Source: JAJECS01 sp965243625 (GTDB lineage Bacteria > Chloroflexota > UBA11872). Taken from it: a DNA stretch of 64,000 nucleotides. Below are positions 7,418 to 16,521 of this stretch, piece after piece. The notes below the pieces were generated by a model. It did no database searches, was not told the origin of the DNA, and was given only the letters and a program-made list of their open reading frames with translations. The stretch's first letter is position 1. Each line of letters starts with the position of its first letter. The stretch is from NCBI GenBank assembly GCA_965243625.1, contig CBDEVI010000002.1, positions 1,488,001 through 1,552,000 of the forward strand, written 5' to 3'. The translations under genes were made by a program, and so were the position numbers.

Positions 7418-8572
7418 ATGAGCCGTTGGGAGCCCAGCAAAGACTGGCGCCGCCGCCATGGCCTGCGAGCGCACACCGTCACCGCGCTGTGCCGTGCGGC
7501 CGGGCTTGTCATCCGTCCCGCGCCACCCGGCGTCCGCGCGCTGCCGCCCTCGCCATTCTCCGCGGTCGTCATCAAGCCGCTCGCGCTCGGCGACGTGCTG
7601 CGGACGACGCCGTTCCTGCACGCCCTGCGCCGGGCCCACCCCGAGGCACGGATCACCTATGCCGTCGGTGACTACGCCCGACGCACGCTCGAAGACAATC
7701 CCCACATCGACGACTTGCTGGACATGGGACAGCTCGGAACGCCGCGCCGGTACGACGCGCAGGCCTATCTGGGTCTCGCCCGACGGCTCCGACAGGGCCG
7801 GTTTGACGTGGCCGTGATCTTGGACCGCTCGCCGCTCATGGCGCTCCTGCCCTACCTCGCGCGCATTCCCTACCGCATCGGCCTCCACAACAAAGGGCGC
7901 GGGTTTGCGCATACCACGAGGGTTCCCATCGCCGACGACGAGCACGAAGTCGATGCCTATTTGCGGGTCGCACGGGCCGTGGGGATCGATACCAGCGACG
8001 CTCGCTGCCACTTTCGCCCCTCGGTAAGCGACGAAGCGGCCGCCGACCGCTTGCACCAGGAGTTTGGCGCCGCGCCCGGATCTCCGCTGGTGATCATGGC
8101 TCCCGGCGGCGGCTTGAATCCGGGCGCGGTGGACGTCTCGAAGCGCTGGACCGCCGCGGGCTATGCGCACGTGGCCGACGCGCTCATCGAACGCCGCGAC
8201 GCAACCGTCGTGCTGGTGGGCCTGCCATCGGACGCCAGCTCCAATGCCGCCGTGCGGTCCGCCATGCGTGGGGCGGCGATCGACCTGAGCGGGCAGACCG
8301 GCTTCGGACAGCTCGCGGCGCTCATTGCCCGCGGCAATTTGTTTGTCGGCAACGACTCGACGGCAGCGCAGCTCGCCGCCTGCGTGGGCACGCCGTCGGT
8401 CACCGTCTTCACCACGACCGAGCCGTGGGTCTATGGACCCTACGCCCCGAATGCGGTCTGGGTCTATCGCGGCAGCCCCACGAGTGGCTTGGTCGACAGC
8501 CCGGACGTCGCGGAGGTGGAGCAGGCGGCCCTCGACTTGCTGCCTTCGCGGAGCGGAGACGCCGCAAGCTAG
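7418..8572 (+). CDS. Glycosyltransferase family 9 (heptosyltransferase-like)
   Basis: A 384-residue GT9-type protein. The N-terminal Rossmann start 'FSAVVIKPLALGDVLRTTPFLHALRRAHPEARITY' has the family's P-x-x-x-G-D-x-x-x-T-P pattern. The C-terminal donor-binding half includes 'MAPGGG', 'KRWTAAGYAHVADAL' and 'RGNLFVGNDSTAAQLAACVGTPSVTVF'. GT9 members transfer heptose or related sugars from nucleotide donors to surface glycans. The gene is separate from the main glycan cluster at 12.9-20.3 kb. ATG at 7418 is the best start; about 45 basic and linker residues precede the first strand. Confidence 0.85.
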   Translation: MSRWEPSKDWRRRHGLRAHTVTALCRAAGLVIRPAPPGVRALPPSPFSAVVIKPLALGDVLRTTPFLHALRRAHPEARITYAVGDYARRTLEDNPHIDDLLDMGQLGTPRRYDAQAYLGLARRLRQGRFDVAVILDRSPLMALLPYLARIPYRIGLHNKGRGFAHTTRVPIADDEHEVDAYLRVARAVGIDTSDARCHFRPSVSDEAAADRLHQEFGAAPGSPLVIMAPGGGLNPGAVDVSKRWTAAGYAHVADALIERRDATVVLVGLPSDASSNAAVRSAMRGAAIDLSGQTGFGQLAALIARGNLFVGNDSTAAQLAACVGTPSVTVFTTTEPWVYGPYAPNAVWVYRGSPTSGLVDSPDVAEVEQAALDLLPSRSGDAAS

Positions 8573-8600
8573 ACGAGGTGCAAACGCAGCCGTCGGCTCA

Positions 8601-8678
8601 ACCCCAATCCGTTCGATTACCTCTTCGACTAGCTCAGAGCCTGCCCTGAGTTCACCGAAGGGGCGAACGGATTGGGGT
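8601..8678. repeat. Palindromic repeat with 15-base outer arms, overlapping the end of the glycosylase gene
   Basis: Outer arms accccaatccgttcg (8601-8615) and its exact complement (8664-8678) enclose the family core agctcagagcctgccctgag. The element lies between two convergent genes and could act as a bidirectional terminator. It covers the stop codon of the minus-strand glycosylase gene and encodes its last nine or so residues. Confidence 0.75.
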
Positions 8679-9446
8679 CGGTGACATTCGGCGCGGCGTA
8701 GCCCGCGATCCGACGCGATAGCCCGCCGTGCGCTCGGCCGCCATGGGCACCCCGTCGACGCGCCACACGGCCACGGGCGGTCCGCCCGTGAGGTCACGGC
8801 AAAGCTTGCGCAGCGGACACCGGGGGCAGTCCGGCGCGCGCGCGGTGCACACGGTGGCGCCCAGGTCCATGAGCCCCTGCCCGTAGTCGTAGAAGCGCCG
8901 GGCCGGCGTCAGCGCCTCGGCGAGCTCCGCGAGCCGGCGGGCGTCGCGGTAAGCCGAGCCCTCGGTCGGCAGACCGACGGCCCGGGTGTAGACCCGCGCA
9001 ATGTTGGTATCCACCAGCGGCGCGCGCTTGCCGTTGCCGAACGTGTGCACGGCGGCAGCCGCGTATGGACCCAATCCGGGAAGGCGTCGCAGGCCTTCCA
9101 GAGAATCCGGCATGCGGCCTCCGTGATCGGCAACGACGACCGCCGCCATGGCCTTCAGCCACTTGCCTCGAATGTGGTAGCCGAGTGGATCGGTCAGCGC
9201 GCTGACCTCCTCGGCCGGCGCGCGATGAAGGTCCTCGATGGTCGGGTAGCGGCGCACGAACTCGCGGTATACCGGCGCCACCCGCGACGCCTGCGTTTGC
9301 TGGAGCAGCAGCTCGGACACGGCCACGTGGTAGGGATCGCGAGTCTCACGCCACGGCAAATCGCGTCGATGGGCGCGGTACCAGCGAATGAGGCGGTCCT
9401 GAAACGCCGTCTGAAATCGGTGGTCAATTTCCAGATGGCTAGTCAC
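8652..9446 (-). CDS. MutY/MIG-type base-excision DNA glycosylase (HhH-GPD, 4Fe-4S), no Nudix domain
   Basis: The 264 residues contain a full HhH-GPD glycosylase. The features are 'LPWR..DPYHVAVSELLLQQTQ' with the catalytic-site Glu, the helix-hairpin-helix 'LPGLGPYAAAAV', the catalytic Asp in 'LVDTNIARV', and a 4Fe-4S loop with C-x6-C-x2-C-x5-C spacing. MutY adenine glycosylases normally carry a C-terminal Nudix-like domain for 8-oxoG; this protein stops about 40 residues after the cluster. A Tyr sits where MutY has Ser and EndoIII has Lys, as in archaeal T:G mismatch glycosylase MIG. GTG at 9446 is preferred; the frame extends upstream. Confidence 0.8.
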   Translation of the reverse strand: MTSHLEIDHRFQTAFQDRLIRWYRAHRRDLPWRETRDPYHVAVSELLLQQTQASRVAPVYREFVRRYPTIEDLHRAPAEEVSALTDPLGYHIRGKWLKAMAAVVVADHGGRMPDSLEGLRRLPGLGPYAAAAVHTFGNGKRAPLVDTNIARVYTRAVGLPTEGSAYRDARRLAELAEALTPARRFYDYGQGLMDLGATVCTARAPDCPRCPLRKLCRDLTGGPPVAVWRVDGVPMAAERTAGYRVGSRATPRRMSPTPIRSPLR

Positions 9447-9557
9447 GGAACGCCCGCCTGATTCGCTATGCACATGCGCTGTCGCTCCGCGAGCCGATGG
9501 TACGGTCAAAAGGATCGTGCGCCGCACGAGAATTCGATTTTCCAACCCGCCACGCCA

Positions 9558-10820
9558 TTGATCCGACTGCTGGCGCGCGCCCTCACCCCAATCGCCATCG
9601 GCATGCTGACGGTCGCCGCGTGCGGCGACGCGACGCCTGGGCCAGGCTCAGCCACAACCGCGATCGTGGTCGTGGCGCCGACGCCCGAGCCGCCCGGAGC
9701 ACCAACGACCACCGCAGTCGCGCCTGCCTCGCCGTCGCCGCAGCCGACGGACACGCCGAGCGCCACCGCCTCGCCGGCGGCGTCACCCACGGCCGCGACC
9801 CCGCCGCCGGCGATGACGGGCACCCCGACACCGCCGTCAACACCCGTGGCCCCGACGCCGGAGCCGACGGCCCCAGCTGACGTCACGCCGGCGGCCGGGG
9901 CGGCCACCCCAAATCCAGGTCCCGCCGAACCCGTCCGGCTACCCACCGCCGTGACCGACCTGCCAGGCGTCGAGCAGCGTGTCACGTTCCTGCTGCTTGG
10001 GATCGACCGCGCAGACTCATTCGAAGGCAACACGGACGTCATCATGCTGGTCAGCCTGGACCCCGAGAGCGGCTCGGCCTTGGTGCTCTCGATTCCGCGC
10101 GATCTCTGTCTGGACACCTGTGACACGCACTCCACCCGCGTGAACGAGATCTTCAAGCGCCAGGGCATGGAGCCGCTTCAGGCGACGCTTCACAACATCA
10201 CCGGCCTGCCCATCGACTATTTCCTGCTGGTGAACTTTTACGGCGTGGAGCGCATCATCGACGCGCTGGGCGGCGTGAACGTCTGGTCGCCGCGTGAGTT
10301 TGACGAGCGGTTCGTCTACCTGGACACCGACGAGGAGATTCGCCTCGTGCTGGAGCCCGGCTTGAATACGCTCAACGGTCGCGAGGCGGTGGCCTACGGC
10401 CGCTCGCGCAAGTACGACCCGGGGGGCGACTTCGCCCGCATTTGCCGCCAGCAGCAGGTGATGCGCGGCCTGCGCGAACAGGCCTTGTCGCCGGCGTTGA
10501 TCGTGAACATCCCCGCCGTGCTCGAGGAGCTCGGCGGCGCGTTCCGCACCGACTTTCCGCTGGAGCAACTGCCCGCGCTGGCCGAACTCGCGCTCCGGAC
10601 GCCTGCGCAGCGGGTGCACTCATTTGCCGTGCACAGCCGCGGCGGCGAGCTGCTGCAGTGGTTCACCGGCGAGGACGGGGCGTTTCTTCTGCGTCCGGAC
10701 CTGGTCGCGATTCGAGACTTTGTGGCCGACGCCTTCGCACGATCCTTGGAAACCCCGACCAACGCCGCCGGCGAGCCCGTCTTCATCGCCGACAACTGCG
10801 AGGCCTACTACCCGAGCTAG
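9558..10820 (+). CDS. LytR-CpsA-Psr (LCP) family lipoprotein
   Basis: LCP proteins attach glycopolymers to the cell envelope. From TTG 9558 the chain has a hydrophobic segment ending in a lipobox (VAAC, Cys22) and a ~110-residue Pro/Thr/Ala linker. The LCP catalytic domain follows: 'FLLLGIDRAD', 'TDVIMLVSLDPESGSALVLSIPRD', 'TRVNEIFKRQG', 'LPIDYFLLVNFYGVERIIDALGGVNV' and 'GREAVAYGRSRK'. The Arg and Asp residues that bind the polyprenyl pyrophosphate are in place. The frame is open from 9468 (ATG). TTG 9558 is chosen because it gives a normal lipoprotein signal and leaves room for a divergent promoter. The stop overlaps the convergent NHL gene by 4 bases. Confidence 0.8.
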   Translation: MIRLLARALTPIAIGMLTVAACGDATPGPGSATTAIVVVAPTPEPPGAPTTTAVAPASPSPQPTDTPSATASPAASPTAATPPPAMTGTPTPPSTPVAPTPEPTAPADVTPAAGAATPNPGPAEPVRLPTAVTDLPGVEQRVTFLLLGIDRADSFEGNTDVIMLVSLDPESGSALVLSIPRDLCLDTCDTHSTRVNEIFKRQGMEPLQATLHNITGLPIDYFLLVNFYGVERIIDALGGVNVWSPREFDERFVYLDTDEEIRLVLEPGLNTLNGREAVAYGRSRKYDPGGDFARICRQQQVMRGLREQALSPALIVNIPAVLEELGGAFRTDFPLEQLPALAELALRTPAQRVHSFAVHSRGGELLQWFTGEDGAFLLRPDLVAIRDFVADAFARSLETPTNAAGEPVFIADNCEAYYPS

Positions 10821-12520
10821 CCTTCGGCGATTCCCAATCGGGGAAAGTTTCGGGCCTCCCCGCTGCGCACGAACTCGGAGTCATGAAAGGCGGGCAACAT
10901 CCGCCACGCACCGTCGGGATATTTGCGATCTCGCAACGCGTCGCCGAGCAGCCGCAGTTGCACCGATTCGCCGGAATGGGGCCAGCTTTCGAAGACGGCG
11001 TTTTGGAAGTACTGCCGGATCACGCCCGGCTCGGCGCCGGGAGCAATGATCGTGCCGGGCGCGCCGGTGTCCGCGCGCGCCTCGGTCCGCGGGGCGCCAA
11101 ACGCCAGCGCGCCGCCGAATTGCTCGAAGAAGTCGAGGAATCCCGTCACCGTGCCGTCGACCGCAAAGTTGGAGACGCGATGGCCCCAGGTGCCCACGAT
11201 CACGCCCTCTTGTTCGGAAAACAGGGTGGGTTCGATGCCGAGATTGGGCGCGCCATCGCGACCGCCCCCGATGAGGTCCCACGCGGGGCGGGAAAACACT
11301 TTCCGCTTGCCGGAAAAGGTGTCGAGATTCCAGTCCATGACGCCGCGCTGGAACCACTGCGAGATGACGCCGGGCACCTCGCGCCAGGGATCGGACGTGG
11401 GATAGCCCCACCGTCGCAGGCCGCCCGTGGCTCCGAAATAGGTGGCGAAGCCCGCCGTCAGCAGTTCGCCGTCCAGCCGCACCCGCCAGTCGGTCAAGCT
11501 GTGACGCAGCGGGCCGCGCGCCGCGTCGTCCAGCGCGATTCCGACTGCCAGATCCTCGGCTTCCGGCGGCGGCGCCGCCTGGCTGAGCGGCGACTCGAAC
11601 ACCTGCACGCGGCTGTTGAGACTATCGGCGACGTAGATCCGGCCGTCGCCATCGACGGCGATGCCCTGAGGGAATCGAAACTCGTTGTCCTCGACGCCTT
11701 CGCTGCCGAACCTCCCGACCAGCGTGCCGTCCGGCTCGAACACCGCCACGCGGTGGTCGGCTTCTTCGGTAACGTACAGCCGCTCCGCCTGGTCGACGGC
11801 CACGCCCACGGGGTTGCGAACCGCCGGCGCGGTTACGGCGAAGCGCCAAAATTCGCCGGTCGAGCTGAAGACCTGCACCCGGTCCCGAAACGTATCGGCG
11901 ACATACACCAGGCCCGAAGGCCCGACGGCGATGCCGTTGGGCGTGCTGAACTCTCCCGGCTCCTCGCCGCGGCTGCCCCACATGGTGACGAACGAGCCGT
12001 CCGGTCCGAACTTCTGGACGCGGTCGTTGAAGCCGTCGGCGACGTAGACGAAGCCGTCAGCGTCGACCGCGATGCCTCGCGGCGCGTTGAACTGGCCCGC
12101 ACCGCCGCCTTGGCCGCCCCACTGGCTGCGAAACTCGCCGTCCCGCGTAAAGACCTGAACGCGTCGATTGCCCCCGTCGACCACGTAGAGCAGCCCATCG
12201 GGTCCCAGCGCGACGCCTTTCGGCCTGGAGATGGACCCAGCGTCACCACCCTCATCGACGAGAACCAGCAGCTCGAAGCCATCTGGAGAGATCCGGACGA
12301 TGCGGCTGGCGCGTGAGTCCGACGCGAAGAGGAATCCGTCGTCGTCGACGGCGACGCCCCACGGCGAGGAATCGCGGCCCACTCCCCGGATAGCGGCAAG
12401 CGTGACCGCCAAGGGCTCGTCGTCGTCCTGCGCGGACACCGTTCGCACCGCCAGTCCGGCCAGCGGCGCCAGCGCCAGGCCGGCAAGGAGCGTGCGTCGA
12501 CCGAAGGGGCGGGGAATCAT
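10817..12520 (-). CDS. Secreted NHL-repeat beta-propeller protein
   Basis: A 567-residue exported protein. The N terminus 'RPFGRRTLLAGLALAPLAGLA...VSA' is a signal peptide with twin Arg, possibly Tat-dependent. Residues ~45-300 contain about six NHL blades, each with a pattern like 'PxGIAVDxxGxVYVADxxNxRVQVFxxDG'. The C-terminal ~240 residues form a separate domain rich in aromatic and Gly residues that I do not recognise ('YFGATGGLRRWGYPTS', 'QWFQRGVMDW'). The propeller is likely a binding platform, with no catalytic site evident. ATG 12520 is chosen because the upstream codons lack signal-peptide character. It is convergent with the LCP gene. Confidence 0.8.
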   Translation of the reverse strand: MIPRPFGRRTLLAGLALAPLAGLAVRTVSAQDDDEPLAVTLAAIRGVGRDSSPWGVAVDDDGFLFASDSRASRIVRISPDGFELLVLVDEGGDAGSISRPKGVALGPDGLLYVVDGGNRRVQVFTRDGEFRSQWGGQGGGAGQFNAPRGIAVDADGFVYVADGFNDRVQKFGPDGSFVTMWGSRGEEPGEFSTPNGIAVGPSGLVYVADTFRDRVQVFSSTGEFWRFAVTAPAVRNPVGVAVDQAERLYVTEEADHRVAVFEPDGTLVGRFGSEGVEDNEFRFPQGIAVDGDGRIYVADSLNSRVQVFESPLSQAAPPPEAEDLAVGIALDDAARGPLRHSLTDWRVRLDGELLTAGFATYFGATGGLRRWGYPTSDPWREVPGVISQWFQRGVMDWNLDTFSGKRKVFSRPAWDLIGGGRDGAPNLGIEPTLFSEQEGVIVGTWGHRVSNFAVDGTVTGFLDFFEQFGGALAFGAPRTEARADTGAPGTIIAPGAEPGVIRQYFQNAVFESWPHSGESVQLRLLGDALRDRKYPDGAWRMLPAFHDSEFVRSGEARNFPRLGIAEG

Positions 12521-12647
12521 GGCGTGCGCGTGGAGCAGGGACAATTGGCTGCTGCCAGTCTAGCGGTGGCCCAACGCGCCAACTCAAGCCGATCCGCGCC
12601 GCTCACGCTCATGGCTCCTGGTTCCATTGGGGTTGCATGCGCACCGG

Positions 12648-12660
12648 TGTGACGGTCACA
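12648..12660. promoter_or_regulatory. Perfect short palindrome TGTGAC-G-GTCACA in a ~355-base gap
   Basis: A 13-base perfect palindrome in the 12521-12876 gap between the divergent NHL and flippase genes. Its arms resemble CRP/FNR half-sites but the spacing (N3 between TGTGA and TCACA rather than N6) does not fit that family. It may be an operator. The rest of the gap shows no gene or strong promoter that I can support. Confidence 0.35.
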
Positions 12661-12876
12661 TGAAGAACGGCGCTCGAAGCGGATTCATGACGCCGGGGCG
12701 CGTATGCTGCCGCGCATGAGACCCCGGCGCACCGCGGAGCGCGCTCGCATGCACGCGTGGGAAAAAAGTCGCGCCGATTCGCGCAACGTTTCGCCTCCGA
12801 GCCGCGATGTAAGTTCGGCGGGTCCGGACGTCCAAGGCAGCGGTCCTGCGGGAAGCTCGGACTCGCCTCCCTCCCC

Positions 12877-14430
12877 ATGAGCCTGGGCGCCAACGGCATA
12901 GGACTCGTTGCCGTTGGCGCCCTGCTTGCTGTCGCGGCGACGGTCTACCTCGGGCTCTTGTCCGCACGACGCCTGACTCGACCGACCGCGCGCACGCAGG
13001 CCGCCGAACAGCGGCGGTTCGCGCGCAACGCCATCACGCCGGTTGCCGTCAGCCTGGCCGACCGCGCCCTGTTCTGGGTGTTCATGGTCGTTGTGCTCCG
13101 GTTCATCGGTCCGGAGGGCAACGGCCACTACGCGTTCGCGACGAATCTGCTGGCCTACTTCGCCGTCATCGTGGACTTCGGTCTCGGCACCCTGGTCACG
13201 CGAGACGTGGCCAGGGATGCGGCCGGACTGGAGCGCATCTTCAGATCGGCTTTGGCCCTGCGCGCGCGTCTGCTGGCCGTCAGCATGCCGGCCATGGTCG
13301 GCATCGCCGTCATCTATTGGGCCACCGGCGCAATCGACGGGCTGGCGTTGCTCACCACCGCCGTGCTGGCGCTCGGACTGCCGTTGACCGCGGTGAACCA
13401 AGCCTATGCAGCCGTCTATGGCGCATGGGAGCGCATGGATCGTCGGGCGCTCGTCGTGGCCGGAACTTCGGGGCTGACCGCCGGCCTTGGACTGCTGCTG
13501 CTTGCGGTGGGACTTGGAGTGGTGGGGGTGGCGCTCGCGGGGCTGCTCTCGAGCTGCGTCACCCTGATCGCGATTGGCCGACCGGTCGGATTCGGGCTGC
13601 TGCGCCGGTCCTGGGGCGTTCCCCGGGACGACCTGCGCGGCCTGGCGCGCGATGCGCTGCCGCTCATGCTGAACAGCCTGCTGGCCACCGCGTTCATCCA
13701 GATCGACATCCTCATCCTGCAGCCCCTGCAGGGCACGGCGATCGTGGGGCACTACAACGCGGCGTTCAAATTCCTCAACGCGCTCAATGTCTTGCCCTCG
13801 GCCATCGTGCTGGCCGCCTTCCCGCTCATGGCCCGCGCGTCCGCCGACCCGGCGGAGCTGACGCGTTGGTTCACGCGCGCATGGCGGATTCTGGCAACGG
13901 CGGCCGCGGCCGCCGTGCTGCTCCTCTTCGTATTCGCAGAGCCGGTGGTCGAAACGCTGCTCGGGTCGGAATACCTGCCGCAAACCGCCACGGCGCTGGC
14001 GATCCTGATTTGGTTCCTGCCGCTGAGCTACCTCAACGGGACGTTGCAGTACGTGGTGATTGCCTCGGACCGCCAGTGGCGACTCACCCCCGTGTTTCTG
14101 ATTGCCACGCTGTTCAATGTGGGGCTGAATCTGGCACTCGTGCCGATTTGGGGGTTCGTGGCGGCCGCGGCGACGACGATCGGGAGCGAGGTCGTGCTGC
14201 TGGCCGGCCTGGGCTGGATCCTGCGCCGGGACCGGTTGCTGAGCCGCGTGCTCGAGCCGGGCGCACGCCCGGCGCTGGCTGCCGGAGTGGCGGCGGTGGT
14301 GGCAGTGTTGCTGCGCGACCTTTCGTGGATCGGCGCGGCACTGGCGGCGATGGCCGCCTACGTCGTTGTGCTGGCCGTCATCGGCGGGCTTCGGCTTGCC
14401 GCGATTCGCGACGCGCTGCGGTTTTCATAG
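12877..14430 (+). CDS. Polysaccharide flippase (MATE/MVF superfamily, Wzx-like)
   Basis: A 517-residue, very hydrophobic protein with roughly 12-14 predicted membrane helices. After an N-terminal helix and a short basic loop comes the typical start of oligosaccharide flippases, 'NAITPVAVSLADRALFWVFMVVVLRFIGPEGNGHYAFATNLLAYFAVIVDFGLGTLVTRDVAR'. The G-x-x-x-x-x-A-x-x-x-x-x-Y/F and 'DFGLGTLVTRDVAR' patterns are Wzx hallmarks. It probably moves lipid-linked glycans across the inner membrane for the glycosyltransferase cluster that faces it. ATG 12877 lacks a clear Shine-Dalgarno sequence. The frame is open upstream to 12757. Confidence 0.85.
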   Translation: MSLGANGIGLVAVGALLAVAATVYLGLLSARRLTRPTARTQAAEQRRFARNAITPVAVSLADRALFWVFMVVVLRFIGPEGNGHYAFATNLLAYFAVIVDFGLGTLVTRDVARDAAGLERIFRSALALRARLLAVSMPAMVGIAVIYWATGAIDGLALLTTAVLALGLPLTAVNQAYAAVYGAWERMDRRALVVAGTSGLTAGLGLLLLAVGLGVVGVALAGLLSSCVTLIAIGRPVGFGLLRRSWGVPRDDLRGLARDALPLMLNSLLATAFIQIDILILQPLQGTAIVGHYNAAFKFLNALNVLPSAIVLAAFPLMARASADPAELTRWFTRAWRILATAAAAAVLLLFVFAEPVVETLLGSEYLPQTATALAILIWFLPLSYLNGTLQYVVIASDRQWRLTPVFLIATLFNVGLNLALVPIWGFVAAAATTIGSEVVLLAGLGWILRRDRLLSRVLEPGARPALAAGVAAVVAVLLRDLSWIGAALAAMAAYVVVLAVIGGLRLAAIRDALRFS

Positions 14431-14487
14431 CTCGGCGACTCCGGAGAGGCGCACGGCGCAAGAGCGCGCCGGCCGCGGCGTCCGCCC

Positions 14488-16521
14488 CTAGCTCGACGCA
14501 GCGCCCCCCGGCTCACCGAGGGACGGCGGGACGAACACCGTCCGGCCGAGCCACAAGCCCTTTTGGCCAACATACGTCCTCAGGGCGAACTCACCTGACA
14601 TCGGCAAACCCTCGCCATCGGGGCCCACAAAGCCCATGAACGTGTTGTAGGTACCCGGCGGCGCGTCGGCTGGAATCCAAAGCCCGGTCCGGACTTCGTG
14701 GACTTCGCCGGGCGACCAGGCCGACGTGCGTTGCCCGGCAAAGTTCTGCGCGTGAAACTCCTTGGAGTAGACCGCGCCGGTTGGGCCTTCCACCCACACG
14801 CGGATCCGCAAGTCGTAGTCGACCGGCGCCGGCATCTCCAGGCGGATGCTGAATCGCATGCCGTCGCCGGCTTCCCGCGGACCCTGGTCTTTGCGATGGC
14901 CGGTGAACCACATTTCAGCCATCTCGAAGTCATCATTGACGTTGATTTGACCAACGCGCTCTACGAAGTCGTAGACATGCGTCATGTACAGCTGGAGCAC
15001 GCCGTTGCGGTAGACCTCGGACCGCGCCTGCCACAGGTGGCGGGTGAGCCACGTCTCCGTGAGCTTGTCGGGGTCCGCCTGCTCCAGCCCCGCCAGCACC
15101 ACCCAGACGCGGTTGTGGTTCCGCGCCGCCTGCCCCAGCTTGCGTTCGACCTCCAGCGCATCCACGGCCGGCGGCACCTCGTCGGGGAGGAGCCAGACAT
15201 CGACCTTGTCGAGGAAGTCGGGGAAGTAGTGCCGCCAAAACCACCCCTGCCAGGGACCGGCGAGCACGACGGCGTCGCGGAACTTGGTCTGATCAATGCC
15301 GGGGCGTCCGGGCCGCGCGAGACTCTCGATGGTCGTGGTGATCGATCGGTAGTCGCCCCGCACGTAGTCGGTGAAATAGGCGCGACTCGCCACGACGGGC
15401 CCGACCAACACCACCAGCGCGATTCCCGCGGTGGCCAGACTTCGCAGCGGAACCCGCGGCACGGCGTCGAATGCCGCGGCCACGAGCACGCCGATCGCGG
15501 GAATCGCCGGTAGGAGATATCGCGGCTGATAGGGCTTGTCGAAGATGAGCAACAGCGCGAGGAAGGCGACCACCGACGCCACGAATCCGAGCATGAGCCC
15601 GCCGCGGCGGCGGATGACGACGGCGGCGACGCCGCCCACCACGAGCGCCGCGGCGCCGACGGCAAAGGCGGTTGAGAGCCGTCCGCTGCGGACCTCCTCC
15701 ATGCCGACCAGCAGATCGAGCCACGCCATGCGGCCAATCTCGACCAGCAGGCCACGCGTGAGATCACCGGTTCCAAAGGCCGGCAGGCTGTCGTGCAGCC
15801 CGCGCGCCAGGATCAGCCAGGGCAGCAGAACGGCCAGGCTCGCGGCGCCCACGGCGACGAACACCAGTACGCGGCGGCGGTGTCGCCGCCAATGCCAGGG
15901 CAAGGCCAGCACCATGGCGGCAAGCGCGATCGCGACGGTGAAGTCGATGTAGCTGCCGGCCGCCACGCAGACGGCCATCCCCAGCCAATCGCGACGCCGT
16001 CCGGAGCGCATGGCCCGCTCGAATAGCCAGAGCGCGAGCACGGCGAAGAGGGCCGCGGGCGCATACATTCGCGCCTCGCGGCTGAAGAACACCAGCAGCG
16101 GTGACGTGGTGACGACAACGGCGGCGACCACCGCCGGCCAAGCGGCGACATAGCAGCGGGCCAGGCGGTACGTCGCCGGGATCAGAAGCAGCCCGAACGG
16201 GATCGACAAGGCCCGCGCGACCGGCTCGGACTCGCCGAACCACCCGATCCACAGGTGCAGCGCCAGGTAGTAGAGCGGGGGATGCTCAAACGGCGCCGCG
16301 GCCAGATCGGCGACGATGTCGAGCAAGCCGGCACGCGCGTACCAGATGGCGGCGACCTCGTCGAAATCGAAGTCGCCCAGCCCCTCCAGGTTCCACAGGC
16401 GCAGGCCCGCCCCCAGGACCACGAGCAGCAGCACCGCTCGCTCGGGGGTGACCAGGGGCGCCGTCCGCCGACCCCAGGTCGAGGCCGCGGCAGCCAAGCC
16501 GACGCTAGCCGCCGTAAGCAT
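14488..16521 (-). CDS. GT39/ArnT-like membrane glycosyltransferase
   Basis: A 677-residue integral-membrane glycosyltransferase of the PMT_2 type. The first luminal loop carries the acidic pair in 'GDFDFDEVAAIWYA' followed by 'PFEHPPLYYLALHLW', the signature of Dol-P-mannose/ArnT-like enzymes. About 11-12 helices follow to residue ~420, then a ~250-residue soluble C-terminal part with beta-rich character ('MRFSIRLEMPAPVDYDLRIRVWVEG'). These enzymes use polyprenyl-phosphate sugars at the outer face of the membrane. ATG 16521 lies within the last codons of the upstream GT4 gene (17-base overlap), so translation is probably coupled. Confidence 0.85.
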   Translation of the reverse strand: MLTAASVGLAAAASTWGRRTAPLVTPERAVLLLVVLGAGLRLWNLEGLGDFDFDEVAAIWYARAGLLDIVADLAAAPFEHPPLYYLALHLWIGWFGESEPVARALSIPFGLLLIPATYRLARCYVAAWPAVVAAVVVTTSPLLVFFSREARMYAPAALFAVLALWLFERAMRSGRRRDWLGMAVCVAAGSYIDFTVAIALAAMVLALPWHWRRHRRRVLVFVAVGAASLAVLLPWLILARGLHDSLPAFGTGDLTRGLLVEIGRMAWLDLLVGMEEVRSGRLSTAFAVGAAALVVGGVAAVVIRRRGGLMLGFVASVVAFLALLLIFDKPYQPRYLLPAIPAIGVLVAAAFDAVPRVPLRSLATAGIALVVLVGPVVASRAYFTDYVRGDYRSITTTIESLARPGRPGIDQTKFRDAVVLAGPWQGWFWRHYFPDFLDKVDVWLLPDEVPPAVDALEVERKLGQAARNHNRVWVVLAGLEQADPDKLTETWLTRHLWQARSEVYRNGVLQLYMTHVYDFVERVGQINVNDDFEMAEMWFTGHRKDQGPREAGDGMRFSIRLEMPAPVDYDLRIRVWVEGPTGAVYSKEFHAQNFAGQRTSAWSPGEVHEVRTGLWIPADAPPGTYNTFMGFVGPDGEGLPMSGEFALRTYVGQKGLWLGRTVFVPPSLGEPGGAASS

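Noticed and set aside
12648..12660. CRP/FNR-type site (TGTGAC-G-GTCACA)
   Set aside because: The half-sites are 3 bases apart, not 6, so it does not fit CRP/FNR geometry. Kept only as an unassigned palindrome.
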